A DNA stretch of 64,000 bases. It comes from Lysobacter auxotrophicus (GTDB lineage: Bacteria; Pseudomonadota; Gammaproteobacteria; Xanthomonadales; Xanthomonadaceae). Shown piece after piece: positions 47,033 through 56,436 of the stretch (its first letter is position 1; each line of letters begins with the position of its first letter). The DNA lies in NCBI RefSeq assembly GCF_027924565.1, contig NZ_AP027041.1, positions 1,302,001-1,366,000 on the forward strand, given 5' to 3'. The notes under the pieces were generated by a model. The model was not told the DNA's origin and did not search any database. It worked only from the letters and a program-made list of their open reading frames with translations. The position numbers were made by a program, and so were the translations under genes.

Positions 47033-50000
47033 ATGGGGGCTACGCAAACACGGGGAGAACGCCGCGGTTGGCGGCGATGGCTTCTGTTTTGCGCGTCATG
47101 GCTGCCGGCCATGGCGTTCGCGCTCGCCGCGTGCGGCATCGCGAACGCCCATCCGGTCCTGGGGCCGCCGCCGCTTCGCGATTACGTCGTCGACGAATGG
47201 ACGACGCGCAACGGCCTGCCGCACAACTCGCTGCGCGACATCGCGCAGACGCCGGAAGGGCACCTGTGGTTCGCCACCTGGGAAGGCGCGGTCCGCTACA
47301 ACGGCATCGATTTCACCGTGGTCGGGCGCGGTACGCGGCCCGGACTGCGCGATAACGGCATCGGTGCGCTGTACGTCGATCCGGCCGGCCGCCTGTGGTT
47401 GAGCGATTCGCGCGGCAACCTGGGGCGACTGCAGCCCGACGGCCAATGGCGTTTCTGGGAACGCGCGAAGGACTGGCCGCAAGCGTTGATCCACGACATG
47501 GCGATGGACAGCCGCGGCCGCCTGTGGCTGCTGTTCGAAAACCACGGCATGGGGCGCCTGGACCCCGACGATCGCTTCACGTACCTCGCGCCACCGGCGG
47601 GCATTCCGCTGGCGGCGAGTTTCCCGCGCATGGCGATCGACGCCGAGGATCGCGTCTGGGTCGGCACGATGGACGGGCTGGTGATCCGCCAGCCCAACGG
47701 CCGATGGGAACGTGCCCCGGCCCGCTGGAATCTCCCGCCGGGTCTGGCGTGGCCGTATCGCGCCGCCGACGGTTCGCTGTGGCTGGTGGCAAGCGACCGC
47801 GTCTACCGCCTCCAGGGCGACACGGTGGCGCTGGTGAAGCACGTGCCGGGGCTTGGCCACTTCACCGCGATGCTGCGCGACCGCAACGGCGAGCTGTGGC
47901 TGGGCACGGAAAACCACGGCCTGCTGCGCATCGGCGCGCACGGCGTGGAGCGCCTGCCCGGCGGCGACGTGCTGCCCAACGGCCGCATCGCCAGCCTGCT
48001 GGAAGACGCCGAGGGCAACATTTGGGTCGGCGCGAACGGCGGCCTGTTCCGCCTGCGCGAGACGCTCTTCAGCGCGATCACGCGGCGCGACGGCATCTCG
48101 GGCGACTACGTGCGCGCGATCTTCGAAGACCGCGACGGCGAGTTGTGGATCGGCGGCGGCGGCGGGCTCGATCGCCTCGGCGCGGACGGCCAGGTGCGCC
48201 ACATCGGGATCGATCGCGCCGACAGCGACCGTGCCGATGCGCTGTCGGTGCTGAGCATCGCGCAGGGCGTCGACGGCGACCTGTGGGTCGGCACGTATGC
48301 CGATGGCGTGTTCCGCCTGCGCGACGGTCGCCTGCAACGTCGCTACGCGCAGGACGAAGGCGTGCCCAGCGGCCACGTGCGCGCGATCGCCGTGGACGAT
48401 GCCGGCGTGGTCTGGGCCGGCACGCGACGCGGCCTGGTGTCGCTGGACGGGCAGGGCGCGCATGCGCCGTCCGTGCCCGGCCTGCCGCAGGGATTGATCA
48501 CCGCGCTCGCCAGCATCGACGGCGCGCTGTGGATCGGCTCGGTCGAAGGCGCGCACGTGTTGCGCGACGGCAAGGTCGAACGCATCGACCTGGAAGCGAG
48601 CGGTGCGCGTTCGGTGTTCGGATTCCGCAGCGTCCATGGCGACGTGTGGATCGCCACCGATCGCGGCCTGTACCGCTATCGCGAAGGCAAGCTGGCGCGT
48701 GTCGGACTCGAACAGGGCCTGCCGGTGGACGCGGTGTTCCAGATCGTCCCCGACCGTGTCGGCAATGCCTGGGTGACCAGCAATCGCGGCGTGCTGCGCA
48801 TCGCGACGGACGCGCTCGACACCGCCGCCGACGGCAGCACCACGCCGGTGCCGAACGAGCGCTACACCGAAGCCGACGGCCTTCCGAGCGCGCAGGCCAA
48901 CGGCAGTTCGTCGCCCTCGGCGATCCTGCGTCGCGACGGCAGCGTGTGGATCGCCACCGCGGCCGGTGTCGCGTCGGTGGATCCCGCGCGCCTGCAGCGC
49001 TATCTCGACCGCCGCGCACCGCCGACGGTGATCGAACGCGTCGCGCTCGACGGGCGCGACGTGCCGTTCCACTCGCGCGCCGCGCTGCCGGGCGGCAAGC
49101 GCATCGGCGTGTCGTACGTCGGGCTGAGTTACGTGATGTCCGATCGCATCCGCTATCGCACGCGGCTGATCGGGCTGGATGAACACTGGGTCGAACGCGA
49201 TCGGCAGCGCACCGTCGAATACATGGGCCTGCCTCCGGGCGATTACGTGCTGCAGGTCGCCGCGGCGCATCCGGGCGGGCCGTGGACGCAGGACGTGGCG
49301 GTCTGGGCGTTCACGATCAAGCCGCTGTGGTGGCAGCGCGCCGACACGCGCGTGCTCGCCGCGCTGCTGCTCATCGGCGCGCTGTTCGCGCTGTACCGCT
49401 ATCTGGTGCATCGCTACCGCACCAAGAACGTGCGCCTGGCGCGACTGGTCAATGAACGCACGCGCGACCTGCAGGCACAGGCCGAACGGCTGCTCGCGGT
49501 CGATCGCGAGCGCGCGCAGTTGCTCGAACGCGTGCGTCGCCAGGCCGTTGCCTACGAACGGCAGGCGCGCGAGGACGCGCTCACCGGCCTGCCGAATCGA
49601 CGCCGCTTCGACGAAGTGCTCAAGCGCGACATGGCCGTCTCGCAGCGTGCAGGCCATCCGCTGTGCCTGGCGTTGATCGACCTGGATCACTTCAAGCGCA
49701 TCAACGACACGCACTCGCACGCGGTGGGCGATGCCGTGCTGCGCGAGGCGGCGATCCTCTTCGCCAGCGGCAGCCGCGCGGCCGACCTGCTCGCGCGCCT
49801 GGGCGGCGAGGAGTTCGCGTTGCTGCTGCCCGACACCACGCTGGACGAGGCGATCACGATCTGCGAACGCATGCAGGAAACCTTCCAGAAGCATGCGATC
49901 TGGGCCGGGATCGAGGGCCTGCGCGTGACCTTCAGCGTCGGCATCGCCGAATGCCGTTTCGACGACACGACCGCGCGCCTGCTCGAACGCGCCGACGCGG

Positions 50001-50074
50001 CGATGTACCGCGCCAAGAACCAGGGACGCAACATCATCTGCGTGGACGCGAACCCGCCACAGGCGCGCCTGTGA
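47033..50074 (+). CDS. Propeller-type sensor diguanylate cyclase
   Basis: 1013 aa. A signal peptide or anchor (about 15-40) is followed by a periplasmic beta-propeller of two-component-regulator repeats, each with a pattern like GxLWxGTxxGxxR, then a Y_Y_Y domain (about 665-755), one transmembrane helix (about 771-790), a coiled coil, and a GGDEF domain. The catalytic motif is GGEEF (924-928), and an RxxD inhibitory site (RAAD) stands five residues before it, so it should be an active, product-inhibited c-di-GMP synthase. Similar sensors often detect carbohydrates; the ligand here is unknown. No phosphodiesterase domain. Confidence 0.92.
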   Translation: MGATQTRGERRGWRRWLLFCASWLPAMAFALAACGIANAHPVLGPPPLRDYVVDEWTTRNGLPHNSLRDIAQTPEGHLWFATWEGAVRYNGIDFTVVGRGTRPGLRDNGIGALYVDPAGRLWLSDSRGNLGRLQPDGQWRFWERAKDWPQALIHDMAMDSRGRLWLLFENHGMGRLDPDDRFTYLAPPAGIPLAASFPRMAIDAEDRVWVGTMDGLVIRQPNGRWERAPARWNLPPGLAWPYRAADGSLWLVASDRVYRLQGDTVALVKHVPGLGHFTAMLRDRNGELWLGTENHGLLRIGAHGVERLPGGDVLPNGRIASLLEDAEGNIWVGANGGLFRLRETLFSAITRRDGISGDYVRAIFEDRDGELWIGGGGGLDRLGADGQVRHIGIDRADSDRADALSVLSIAQGVDGDLWVGTYADGVFRLRDGRLQRRYAQDEGVPSGHVRAIAVDDAGVVWAGTRRGLVSLDGQGAHAPSVPGLPQGLITALASIDGALWIGSVEGAHVLRDGKVERIDLEASGARSVFGFRSVHGDVWIATDRGLYRYREGKLARVGLEQGLPVDAVFQIVPDRVGNAWVTSNRGVLRIATDALDTAADGSTTPVPNERYTEADGLPSAQANGSSSPSAILRRDGSVWIATAAGVASVDPARLQRYLDRRAPPTVIERVALDGRDVPFHSRAALPGGKRIGVSYVGLSYVMSDRIRYRTRLIGLDEHWVERDRQRTVEYMGLPPGDYVLQVAAAHPGGPWTQDVAVWAFTIKPLWWQRADTRVLAALLLIGALFALYRYLVHRYRTKNVRLARLVNERTRDLQAQAERLLAVDRERAQLLERVRRQAVAYERQAREDALTGLPNRRRFDEVLKRDMAVSQRAGHPLCLALIDLDHFKRINDTHSHAVGDAVLREAAILFASGSRAADLLARLGGEEFALLLPDTTLDEAITICERMQETFQKHAIWAGIEGLRVTFSVGIAECRFDDTTARLLERADAAMYRAKNQGRNIICVDANPPQARL

Positions 50075-50129
50075 ACCGCCCGCGCGCGTGACGGCGCGCG
50101 CGGCATGCGTGTGGAATAATCCGCGAAGC

Positions 50130-50185
50130 CCAGGAAGCGGGGACGACCCCGCCGCTCCAATCGCAACCGGGGACGGCCCCATCCG
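50130..50185 (+). ncRNA. Guanidine-II riboswitch (mini-ykkC)
   Basis: Two small hairpins with the diagnostic ACGR loops: GCGGGG-ACGA-CCCCGC (50137-50152) and GGGG-ACGG-CCCC (50169-50180), separated by 16 bases. This is the full mini-ykkC pattern, in which guanidinium binds the two loops as they dock and exposes the ribosome site. GGAG (50189-50192) begins 10 bases before the ATG of a guanidinium exporter of the expected type. Confidence 0.93.
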
Positions 50186-50198
50186 ACTGGAGACTCAC

Positions 50199-50516
50199 AT
50201 GCCCTGGATCATCCTCGTACTCGCCGGCCTGTTCGAAGTAGGCTGGGCGATCGGCCTCAAGTACACCGACGGTTTCACCAAAACCTGGCCCACGATCGGC
50301 ACCGTCGCCGCCATGGCGATCAGCCTCGGGCTGCTGGGCATCGCGATGAAGTCGCTGCCGGTGGGCACGGCGTATGCGATCTGGGTGGGCGTCGGTGCAG
50401 TCGGCACCGTGATCCTGGGCATCGTGCTGTTCAACGAGCCCGTCAACGCGCTGCGCCTGATCAGCGTGGGCCTGATCGTCGCGGGACTGATCGGGTTGAA
50501 GCTGGCGTCGCCGTAA
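50199..50516 (+). CDS. gdx: Guanidinium exporter Gdx (SugE, SMR family)
   Basis: 105 aa with four transmembrane helices. The essential proton/substrate Glu13 is in [18 protein letters not shown], and the Gdx-type sequence ([20 protein letters not shown]) separates it from the multidrug Qac branch. It exports guanidinium in exchange for protons. The upstream guanidine-II riboswitch supports the assignment and explains the regulation. Start at 50199 with GGAG upstream. Confidence 0.95.
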   Translation: MPWIILVLAGLFEVGWAIGLKYTDGFTKTWPTIGTVAAMAISLGLLGIAMKSLPVGTAYAIWVGVGAVGTVILGIVLFNEPVNALRLISVGLIVAGLIGLKLASP

Positions 50517-50526
50517 GCACGCGTTT

Positions 50527-50554
50527 GTAGCCCGGGTAGCGAAGCGCGCCCGGG
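50527..50554. repeat. GTAG-type REP, single left arm (copy 5)
   Basis: GTAGCCCGGGTAGCGAAGCG followed by CGCCCGGG, one base shorter than consensus, just after gdx. Confidence 0.75.
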
Positions 50555-50637
50555 TCGTGCATCCGGGTCCCCGGGGTCGCCTGCGATGGAGCATCCAGCC
50601 GCGATCCTTCCGCGTCGCGGAACGATGCGGAGGTCGG

Positions 50638-51204
50638 TTACGCGCCCTTGGACACGATGCGCGCCGGATTACCGGCCACGGTCGCGCCGGCGGGCACATC
50701 GCGCGTGACCACGCTGCCGGCGCCGATCAGCGCATCGTCCCCGACGCTCACGCCGGGCAGGAGGATCGCGCCGCCGCCGATCCACACGTTGCGGCCGATG
50801 CGCACGGGTTTGCCGAATTCCCAACCGTCGCGGCGAATGGCCGGATCGCGCGGGTGGTCGGCGGTGTAGATCTGCACCGCCGGGCCGATCTGCGTGCCGT
50901 CGCCGATCTCCACGCGCACCACGTCGAGGATCACGCAGTCGAAGTTGAGGAACACGCCGCGACCCAGGTGCACGTTGAAACCGTAATCGCAATGGAACGG
51001 CGGGCGGATCTCGCTGCCTTCGCCGGCGGCGCCCAGGCGCTCGACCAGTAGCGAATGCCGCTGCGCCGGCGTCATGCCCAGCGCGGCGTTGTAGCGCACC
51101 AGCCAGTCGCGCGTGTCGGCCTGCGCGGCCTGAATTTCGGCGTCGTCGGCGCGATACAGCTCGCCGGCCAGCATGCGCTGCATCGGCGTGCGCGCGTCGG
51201 TCAC
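50638..51204 (-). CDS. Maltose O-acetyltransferase-like protein
   Basis: 188 aa left-handed beta-helix acetyltransferase. The N-terminal MaC domain ([17 protein letters not shown]), the hexapeptide core ([20 protein letters not shown]), the catalytic His region YTADHPRDP and the capping [20 protein letters not shown] match the Maa/NodL group, which acetylates sugar hydroxyls from acetyl-CoA. The GTG at 51204 overlaps the rnt stop (GTGA); an ATG at 51183 would shorten it by seven residues. In this context the acetylated sugar is unknown. Confidence 0.87.
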   Translation of the reverse strand: MTDARTPMQRMLAGELYRADDAEIQAAQADTRDWLVRYNAALGMTPAQRHSLLVERLGAAGEGSEIRPPFHCDYGFNVHLGRGVFLNFDCVILDVVRVEIGDGTQIGPAVQIYTADHPRDPAIRRDGWEFGKPVRIGRNVWIGGGAILLPGVSVGDDALIGAGSVVTRDVPAGATVAGNPARIVSKGA

Positions 51205-51845
51205 GGCGCGACCACCGGCGGCAGCGGCGACGGCCACGCGTTGACGATGCGGCAGAACAGCTGCGCGGTGCGCTCGGTGTCGTACACGGCCGAGTGCTGC
51301 TCCTCGCTGTTCCACGATAGCCCCGCCGCCTGCACCGCGCGCGCGAGCACCGTCTGCCCGTACGCGACGCCGGCCAGGCTCACCGTGTCGAACACGCTGA
51401 AGGGATGGAACGGATTGCGCTTGTGGCCGCTGCGCGCGACCGCGGCGTTGAGGAAATTCAGGTCGAAATGCGCGTTGTGGCCGACCAGGATCGCGCGCTG
51501 GCAGCCGTGCTTCTTCAGCGCGGCCCGCACCGGGGCGAACACGGTTTCCAGCGCGATGCGCTCGATCTTCGCGTCCCGGAAGGGATGGTCGATGTCGATG
51601 CCGGTGACTTCCAGCGACTTCGGATCGATCTCGAGGCCTTCGGCCGGCACGACGTGGCTGCTGGTGATCTCGCCGACGAAAAGCAGGCCGTTCTCGTCGA
51701 TGTCGATGGGCGCCACGGCGATCTCGAGCAGCGCGTGGCGGTTCCAGTCGAACCCGCCGGTTTCCACGTCCACCACCACCGGCAGGAAGCCGCGGAATCG
51801 GGTGCAAAGGCGGGCGGGCGGGGCGGGTGCGTCGGGGTTCTGCAT
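51201..51845 (-). CDS. rnt: Ribonuclease T
   Basis: 214 aa DEDD-family 3' exonuclease that trims tRNA and other stable RNA ends. Active-site residues are visible: Asp26 and Glu28 in [10 protein letters not shown], Asp in [11 protein letters not shown] and the His/Asp pair in [10 protein letters not shown] preceded by EEQH. The start at 51845 ([13 protein letters not shown]) was chosen for length against the family. Its stop overlaps the acetyltransferase start, so the two are coupled. Repeats fill the region upstream. Confidence 0.93.
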   Translation of the reverse strand: MQNPDAPAPPARLCTRFRGFLPVVVDVETGGFDWNRHALLEIAVAPIDIDENGLLFVGEITSSHVVPAEGLEIDPKSLEVTGIDIDHPFRDAKIERIALETVFAPVRAALKKHGCQRAILVGHNAHFDLNFLNAAVARSGHKRNPFHPFSVFDTVSLAGVAYGQTVLARAVQAAGLSWNSEEQHSAVYDTERTAQLFCRIVNAWPSPLPPVVAP

Positions 51846-51881
51846 GCCGGAAAGGTTAGCAGACGGGGGAAATGCCGCTCC

Positions 51882-51908
51882 CGTCATTCCCGCGAAGGCG
51901 GGAATCCA
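51882..51908. repeat. CGTCATTCCCGC-type repeat (copy a)
   Basis: CGTCATTCCCGCGAAGGCGG then GAATCCA: a self-complementary 16-base core. Upstream of rnt. Confidence 0.85.
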
Positions 51909-51952
51909 GCCGTGGACGCGTCAAGTCTTCCGTCAAGCGTGATGCCTATCAG

Positions 51953-51980
51953 CCGTCATTCCCGCGAAGGCGGGAATCCA
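51953..51980. repeat. CGTCATTCCCGC-type repeat (copy b)
   Basis: Identical in the core to copy a and in the same orientation, with similar flanking sequence (CGTCAAG...CGTGAT), so the two form a tandem unit of about 71 bases. Confidence 0.85.
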
Positions 51981-52026
51981 CCTGTGAACGCGTCAAGGCT
52001 TCCGTCGAGCGTGATACACGCACGGT

Positions 52027-52053
52027 TGGATCCCGCCTTCGCGGGGATGACGG
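52027..52053. repeat. CGTCATTCCCGC-type repeat (copy c, inverted)
   Basis: GGATCCCGCCTTCGCGGGGA then TGACGG: the inverse of copies a and b. The set could fold into a large hairpin ahead of both flanking genes. Confidence 0.8.
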
Positions 52054-52094
52054 ATAAAGAAGGGGATGACGGACAAAGAAGATGCCGGATGCGG

Positions 52095-52856
52095 CTACAG
52101 CCGCGTCCCCAGCACCACGCCCGCGCCGCGCATCTGTTCGAACAGCGCACGGCCCTGCTCGACGAACGCGTCCGCATCCGCGTGGCCGGCTTCCGACGCC
52201 AGCGCTTCCAGCTGCGCGCGACCAGTCAGCGTCGGCGCTTCATCCAGCCGCTGCAGCAGCCGGAACGCGAGCGGGCTCAGCTGCGAGAACCGCACGTCGC
52301 CGTCGGGGCCCCGACGCACCAGCAGCAACGTCGGTTCGGGCGGCGGAACCTCGGGGCGATGATCCGGCCCGATGCGATGCACCGGCCACGCATACGCCAG
52401 CGGCCACGCCAGCGGCGACAGCACCGGCACGCCGTCGATCAGCTCGCCGCGCGCGTCGAACGACGGCAGTTCGGCATCGCTGATCTGCAAAGCGAGTTCA
52501 ACCCACTCGTAATGCGCGAGTTCGCCGGCGAACGGCGGCAGCGACGGCGCGTGGTCCTCGCGCGCATCGAGGAAGCGCAGGAATTCGCGGCCGAGTTCCG
52601 GGAACAGCGGCGTCTGGGCGCGGTGCACACGGAAGAAATCGCGGACGAGCGCGCGCCAGTGGCTATCGCCGAGCACCTGCTTGAGCACCGGGAAATTGCC
52701 GGCGAGCAGGCTTTCGACGTTGTTGAAGACGAGGTCGCGGTAGATCGCGACGCGCCGATCCTCCACGCCGTCCGGCGCGGACACGGCCTGCGGATCGCGC
52801 AGGTGGCGGGTGAGGGCGAGTTGCTGCGCGCGCAGGCGCGGCGGTGCGTCAGGCAT
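52095..52856 (-). CDS. hvfC: HvfC-type RiPP maturation partner (DUF2063)
   Basis: 253 aa. The N-terminal DUF2063 domain ([52 protein letters not shown]) is the partner subunit of DUF692 iron enzymes, delivering the precursor peptide to them. The C-terminal part is a winged-helix-like domain. Its start overlaps the DUF692 gene by eight bases. It is the third gene of the hvfA-hvfB-hvfC order on the minus strand. Confidence 0.88.
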   Translation of the reverse strand: MPDAPPRLRAQQLALTRHLRDPQAVSAPDGVEDRRVAIYRDLVFNNVESLLAGNFPVLKQVLGDSHWRALVRDFFRVHRAQTPLFPELGREFLRFLDAREDHAPSLPPFAGELAHYEWVELALQISDAELPSFDARGELIDGVPVLSPLAWPLAYAWPVHRIGPDHRPEVPPPEPTLLLVRRGPDGDVRFSQLSPLAFRLLQRLDEAPTLTGRAQLEALASEAGHADADAFVEQGRALFEQMRGAGVVLGTRL

Positions 52857-53712
52857 GGGCGTGCGCGTGCGATGCGGGCGCGTGCTCGCGCATCACGCGA
52901 CGCACGGTGTCGAGTTCGCCGAGCAGTTCGGCGTAGGACGGGATGTTGAAATCGCGCTCGAGCAGCGTCGGGCGCGCGCCGAAGCGGCGGTACGCCTCGC
53001 GCAGCAGCGACCACACCGCGTCCTTCACCGGCGCGCCGTGCGTGTCGACCTTGAGGTCGTCGGCTTCGTCGTAATGACCGGCGACGTGGATGCAGGCGAT
53101 GCGCTGCGCCGGCATCGCCGCGAGGAATTCGTGCGGATCGTAGCGATGGTTGATCGCGTTGACGTAGACGTTGTTGACGTCCAGCAGCAGGTCGCAGTCG
53201 GCTTCGCTCAGGACCGCGTTGATGAAGGTCGCCTCGTCGAGCGCGGATTGATCGCCATCGACCGGCATCGTCGCGTAGTAGGAGACGTTCTCCACCGCGA
53301 TGCGGCGGCCGACGATCTCCTGCGTCTGGCGGATGCGCGCGGCGACGTGATGCACCGCTTCTTCGGTGAACGGCAGCGGCAGCAGGTCGTAGAGCTGGCC
53401 GTCGTCGCTGCAGTAGCTCAGGTGTTCGCTGTAGAGCGCGACGTGGTGGCGGTCGAGGAACCGGCGCACGCGCGCGAGGAAGGTTTCATCCAGCGGCGCG
53501 AAACCGCCGAGCGAAAGCGACAGGCCGTGGCAGCTGATCGTGTGGCGCGCGGCGAGTTCGTCCAGCGCTTCGCCGAGCTTGCCGCCGACGCCGATCCAGT
53601 TTTCCGGCGCGCATTCGAGGAAATCGAAATCGCCCGCGGCGGCGTTCCGCAGCGGGCCCATCAGGGCCCGCCGCAGTCCGAGTCCGACTGAAGTGTCAGC
53701 CAGGCTGCTCAT
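52849..53712 (-). CDS. hvfB: HvfB-type multinuclear non-haem iron oxidase (DUF692)
   Basis: 287 aa TIM-barrel enzyme. Metal ligands are seen in [25 protein letters not shown] and [22 protein letters not shown] enzymes oxidise cysteine residues of a ribosomal peptide to oxazolone-thioamide or related copper-binding groups, as in methanobactin (MbnB) and in HvfA/bufferin pathways. The last residues (SHAHAHA) add a small His run. hvfA lies 72 bases upstream and hvfC overlaps its end, supporting the pathway assignment. Confidence 0.92.
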   Translation of the reverse strand: MSSLADTSVGLGLRRALMGPLRNAAAGDFDFLECAPENWIGVGGKLGEALDELAARHTISCHGLSLSLGGFAPLDETFLARVRRFLDRHHVALYSEHLSYCSDDGQLYDLLPLPFTEEAVHHVAARIRQTQEIVGRRIAVENVSYYATMPVDGDQSALDEATFINAVLSEADCDLLLDVNNVYVNAINHRYDPHEFLAAMPAQRIACIHVAGHYDEADDLKVDTHGAPVKDAVWSLLREAYRRFGARPTLLERDFNIPSYAELLGELDTVRRVMREHAPASHAHAHA

Positions 53713-53742
53713 TGCCTATCCATGAGCGACGCACTATTGAAG

Positions 53743-53766
53743 AGTCCGCATAAGGATGTGCGGGCT
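53743..53766. terminator. Hairpin between hvfA and hvfB
   Basis: AGTCCGCA and TGCGGGCT face each other around an 8-base loop (8 bp with one G-U on the plus strand; one mismatch on the coding minus strand). It lies about 20 bases after the hvfA stop and may limit read-through into hvfB, leaving precursor in excess over enzyme. Confidence 0.4.
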
Positions 53767-53784
53767 TTTGCGAGGGACTCGCAT

Positions 53785-54141
53785 TCAATTCATGCCGCCG
53801 CACTTGCCCTCGCCGCACTTGCCTTCCATCTTGTCGCCCTTCTTCGCCTTCAGTTCGTCGGCGGAGAGGAACCCGTCCTTGTTCGCGTCGTGCGTGGCGA
53901 ACTTGCTGGTGTCGCCGTTGTGCGCCGCGCCGAATTCGGCCTGCGACACCTTGCCGTCCTTGTCGGTGTCCATCTTCTCGACGCCGCACTTGCCTTCACC
54001 GGCCTTCGCGCCTTCGCCGGCGCTGACCATGTAGCCGGAGGCGAGGTCGGTCATGGCGAACGCCGAGCCCGAAAGGGCGATCCCGCCGGCCAGGGCGGCG
54101 CCGGCAACGAGGGCGACGGTCTTGCTGGTCTTGCTGGACAT
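53785..54141 (-). CDS. hvfA: HvfA-like RiPP metallophore precursor with two EF-hands
   Basis: 118 aa. A Sec-type signal sequence (residues 1-29, ending SAFA) precedes the mature part. EGKCG motifs, the sites modified in HvfA-type metallophores, occur three times: 49-53, 106-110 and 111-115, the last two in tandem near the C-terminus (MEGKCGEGKCGGMN). Between them are two canonical 12-residue EF-hand loops, Asp58-Glu69 (DTDKDGKVSQAE) and Asp85-Glu96 (DANKDGFLSADE). The start at 54141 has AGGAG upstream. Neighbouring hvfB and hvfC make it the likely substrate. The EF-hand insertion is unusual to me; it could be a calcium-binding storage protein with modified cysteines. Confidence 0.85.
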   Translation of the reverse strand: MSSKTSKTVALVAGAALAGGIALSGSAFAMTDLASGYMVSAGEGAKAGEGKCGVEKMDTDKDGKVSQAEFGAAHNGDTSKFATHDANKDGFLSADELKAKKGDKMEGKCGEGKCGGMN

Positions 54142-54411
54142 GAGTGAACTCCTGTGCGCGATGCGGGGGACCCGCGGAGATGGCCCGGTTTCAGGCCTGG
54201 GAACGATGACAGGGCAAAGGATAGCGATCGGTGAATTCCGCTTCACGTGACGCAGTGCAGCACGTGGTGTAAGCGGTTTCCGCGCGAACGCGTCTGCAGA
54301 TCGCGACTTTGCGCAATCCGGCGCGCCGCGTCATAGGCCATCAGTCGTGGGCGCTGGCGGTGAATGCGCCGAGGCGGGCGGGATACGCGGTGAAACGAAC
54401 GCCGGGCGTTT
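54142..54411. other. Upstream region of hvfA
   Basis: About 270 bases before the first repeat. It must contain the hvfABC promoter on the minus strand; no box could be assigned by eye. No gene seen. Confidence 0.4.
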
Positions 54412-54440
54412 GTAGCCAGGGTAAGCGAAGCGCACCCGGG
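54412..54440. repeat. GTAG-type REP, left arm (copy 6a)
   Basis: GTAGCCAGGGTAAGCGAAGC and following CGCACCCGGG; one change from consensus. The matching right arm is about 280 bases away at 54721-54744, with other repeats between them. Confidence 0.85.
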
Positions 54441-54468
54441 TTAACGGCACAGCAACATCAAGGAAGAT

Positions 54469-54568
54469 CGTCATCCCCGCGAAGGCGGGGATCCAACGGC
54501 CCGGATGTCAGCCTTTCCGTAGGCGGTGATGCGCTCAAAGCTGGATTCCCGCCTTCGCGGGAATGACG
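54469..54568. repeat. CGTCATTCCCGC-type inverted pair
   Basis: CGTCATCCCCGCGAAGGCGG (starting 54469) and its inverse ending near 54568 (CCGCCTTCGCGGGAATGACG) flank about 45 bases. Confidence 0.85.
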
Positions 54569-54720
54569 GTCTTCCAGGTTGCCGGGTCGCTGAAGTTGGT
54601 TCGCAAGTCGCAAATCCACGCCGCAAGAGCCGGTGCCGGGCGAAAGGAATCGCCGCCTCCGCGATACGGCGCGCTGCGGCGCGGTCATCGCTACCACGAC
54701 CGAATTGCCCAGAGGCGCGG

Positions 54721-54744
54721 TGCGCTTCCGCTTACCCGGGCTAC
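54721..54744. repeat. GTAG-type REP, right arm (copy 6b)
   Basis: TGCGCTTCCGCTTACCCGGG then CTAC, one base longer than consensus, 15 bases after the phoU stop on the minus strand. Confidence 0.8.
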
Positions 54745-54758
54745 AAAAACAGGCTCGC

Positions 54759-55463
54759 TTACGGCGCCGCCGTCGTGCTGCTGCCGTCGCGCTTCTCGCG
54801 CGGGGGCAGGGCTTCCTCGCCGCGCACGAGGAACCACACGTTCTCGGCGATGTTGGTGGCGTGGTCGCCGATGCGCTCGATGTTCTTCGCCATGAACAAC
54901 AGGTGCGTGCACGGCGTGATGGCGCGCGCGTCTTCCATCATGTAGGTCAGCAGTTCGCGGAACAGCGCGGTGTAGGCGACGTCCAGGTCGGCGTCGCGGG
55001 CGCGCACGCGCTGGGCGAGTTCGACGTTGTTGTCGCGATACGCCACCAGCACGTCGCGCACCTGCTGCACCGCCAGCGTGCCGATCGCATGCAGGCCGCT
55101 CACGTGGGGCAGCGGCGGCGACAGGTTCAGCGCGAGCGAGCGCTTGGCGACGTTGGCCGCGTAGTCGCCGACGCGTTCGATGTCCGAGGCGATGCGGATC
55201 GCGGCGAGGATCTCGCGCAGGTCGCGCGCCATCGGCCCGCGCAGGGCGAGCTTCATCACGTCGTGGCTGACTTCCTGCTCCAGCGCGTCGATGGCTTCAT
55301 CGTTGGCGATGATGCGCTCGGCGGCCTTGTCGTCGCGACGCTGGACCACGTCGAGCGCGGCCTCCAGCTGCGCGGCGGCCATCTCGCCCATGCGCAGGGT
55401 TTCGTTGAGCAGCCGGCGCTGCTCGTCGTCGTAACTCTTGACGATGTGGTCGTGCATGGTCAT
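54759..55463 (-). CDS. phoU: Phosphate uptake regulator PhoU
   Basis: 234 aa made of two homologous three-helix bundles, each with a metal-binding E/DxxxD motif (SDIERVGDYAANVAKR and AKNIERIGDHATNIAE). PhoU links the Pst transporter to the PhoR kinase and keeps the Pho regulon off when phosphate is plentiful. Last gene of the pst operon, 112 bases after pstB, with a large inverted repeat in between. Confidence 0.96.
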   Translation of the reverse strand: MTMHDHIVKSYDDEQRRLLNETLRMGEMAAAQLEAALDVVQRRDDKAAERIIANDEAIDALEQEVSHDVMKLALRGPMARDLREILAAIRIASDIERVGDYAANVAKRSLALNLSPPLPHVSGLHAIGTLAVQQVRDVLVAYRDNNVELAQRVRARDADLDVAYTALFRELLTYMMEDARAITPCTHLLFMAKNIERIGDHATNIAENVWFLVRGEEALPPREKRDGSSTTAAP

Positions 55464-55474
55464 CTGTCTGGGAA

Positions 55475-55574
55475 CCGGGAATGGGGAATGGGGAATCGCA
55501 AAGCGGCAGGGCGGGAGGGCGGGAGGAATGAGGCGAGCGCTTTCGATTCTCGATTCCCCATTCCCTGTTCCCGG
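55475..55574. repeat. Inverted heptamer-repeat element between pstB and phoU
   Basis: Left arm 55475-55498 holds three tandem heptamers of the form GGGAATG/C. Right arm 55551-55574 is its reverse complement with 22 of 24 positions matching. The 52-base centre is unrelated. In the pst mRNA this would fold into a long hairpin ending two bases from the pstB stop codon. Confidence 0.85.
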
Positions 55575-55575
55575 C

Positions 55576-56436
55576 TTATCCGAACCTGCCCGTGATGTAA
55601 TCCTCGGTCTGCTGCTTCGTCGGATTGGAGAAGATCGTGTCCGTCGTGCCGTGCTCGATCAGGTCGCCCAGGTACATGAAGGCGGTGAAGTCCGACACGC
55701 GCGCGGCCTGCTGCATGTTGTGGGTCACGATGACGATCGTGTAGTCCTTCTTCAGCTCCTCCACCAGTTGCTCGATGCGGCTGGTGGAGATCGGATCCAG
55801 CGCCGAGGTCGGCTCGTCCAGCAGCAGCACGTCCGGGCGCAGCGCGACGGCGCGCGCGATGCACAAGCGCTGCTGCTGGCCGCCCGACAACCCGAGCGCG
55901 CTCGCGCCGAGCTTGTCCTTGACCTCGTCCCACAGCGCGCCCTGGCGCAGCGCATGTTCGACGCGCGCGTCCATGTCGGCCTTGGACAGCTTCTCGTGGT
56001 GGCGGATGCCGTAGGCGACGTTCTCGTAGATCGTCATCGGGAACGGCACCGGCTTCTGGAACACCATGCCCACCTTGCTGCGCAGGCGGTTCATCGGGTA
56101 GCGCGAATCCAGGATGTTCTCGCCGTCCAGGATCACCTCCCCGCGCGCTTCCAGCTTCGGGTACAGCGCGTAGATGCGGTTGAAGATGCGCAGCAGCGTG
56201 GACTTGCCGCAACCGGATGGGCCGATCAGCGCGGTGACGCGCTTTTCCGGCATTTCCAGGTGGATGTCCTTCAACGCATGGAACTTGTCGTAGTAGAAGT
56301 TCAGGCCGCGGGCGGCGAGCTTCACCGGTGCGGCGGCGGCAGGCGCGTTGCGTTCCGGCGTGGCGAGGGCGATGCGGGCGTCGTTCATGGCGGTGTTCCG
56401 GGTCGAAAGGCCCGAGAGGTTCGAGAGGTCAGTCAT
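55576..56436 (-). CDS. pstB: Phosphate ABC transporter ATP-binding protein PstB
   Basis: 286 aa ATPase. Walker [10 protein letters not shown], signature LSGGQQQRL and Walker [13 protein letters not shown] are intact, as is the switch His in IVIVTHNM. The start at 56436 overlaps the pstA end by eight bases. A second in-frame ATG at 56388 would remove 16 residues of a Ser/Leu-rich extension ([13 protein letters not shown]), and either could be used. Part of the pstSCAB-phoU operon. Confidence 0.96.
   Translation of the reverse strand: MTDLSNLSGLSTRNTAMNDARIALATPERNAPAAAAPVKLAARGLNFYYDKFHALKDIHLEMPEKRVTALIGPSGCGKSTLLRIFNRIYALYPKLEARGEVILDGENILDSRYPMNRLRSKVGMVFQKPVPFPMTIYENVAYGIRHHEKLSKADMDARVEHALRQGALWDEVKDKLGASALGLSGGQQQRLCIARAVALRPDVLLLDEPTSALDPISTSRIEQLVEELKKDYTIVIVTHNMQQAARVSDFTAFMYLGDLIEHGTTDTIFSNPTKQQTEDYITGRFG

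Noticed and set aside
47096-50182. 1028-codon open frame on the minus strand opposite the diguanylate cyclase
   Set aside because: Same explanation: antisense shadow with low-complexity translation, while the plus strand has clear domains.
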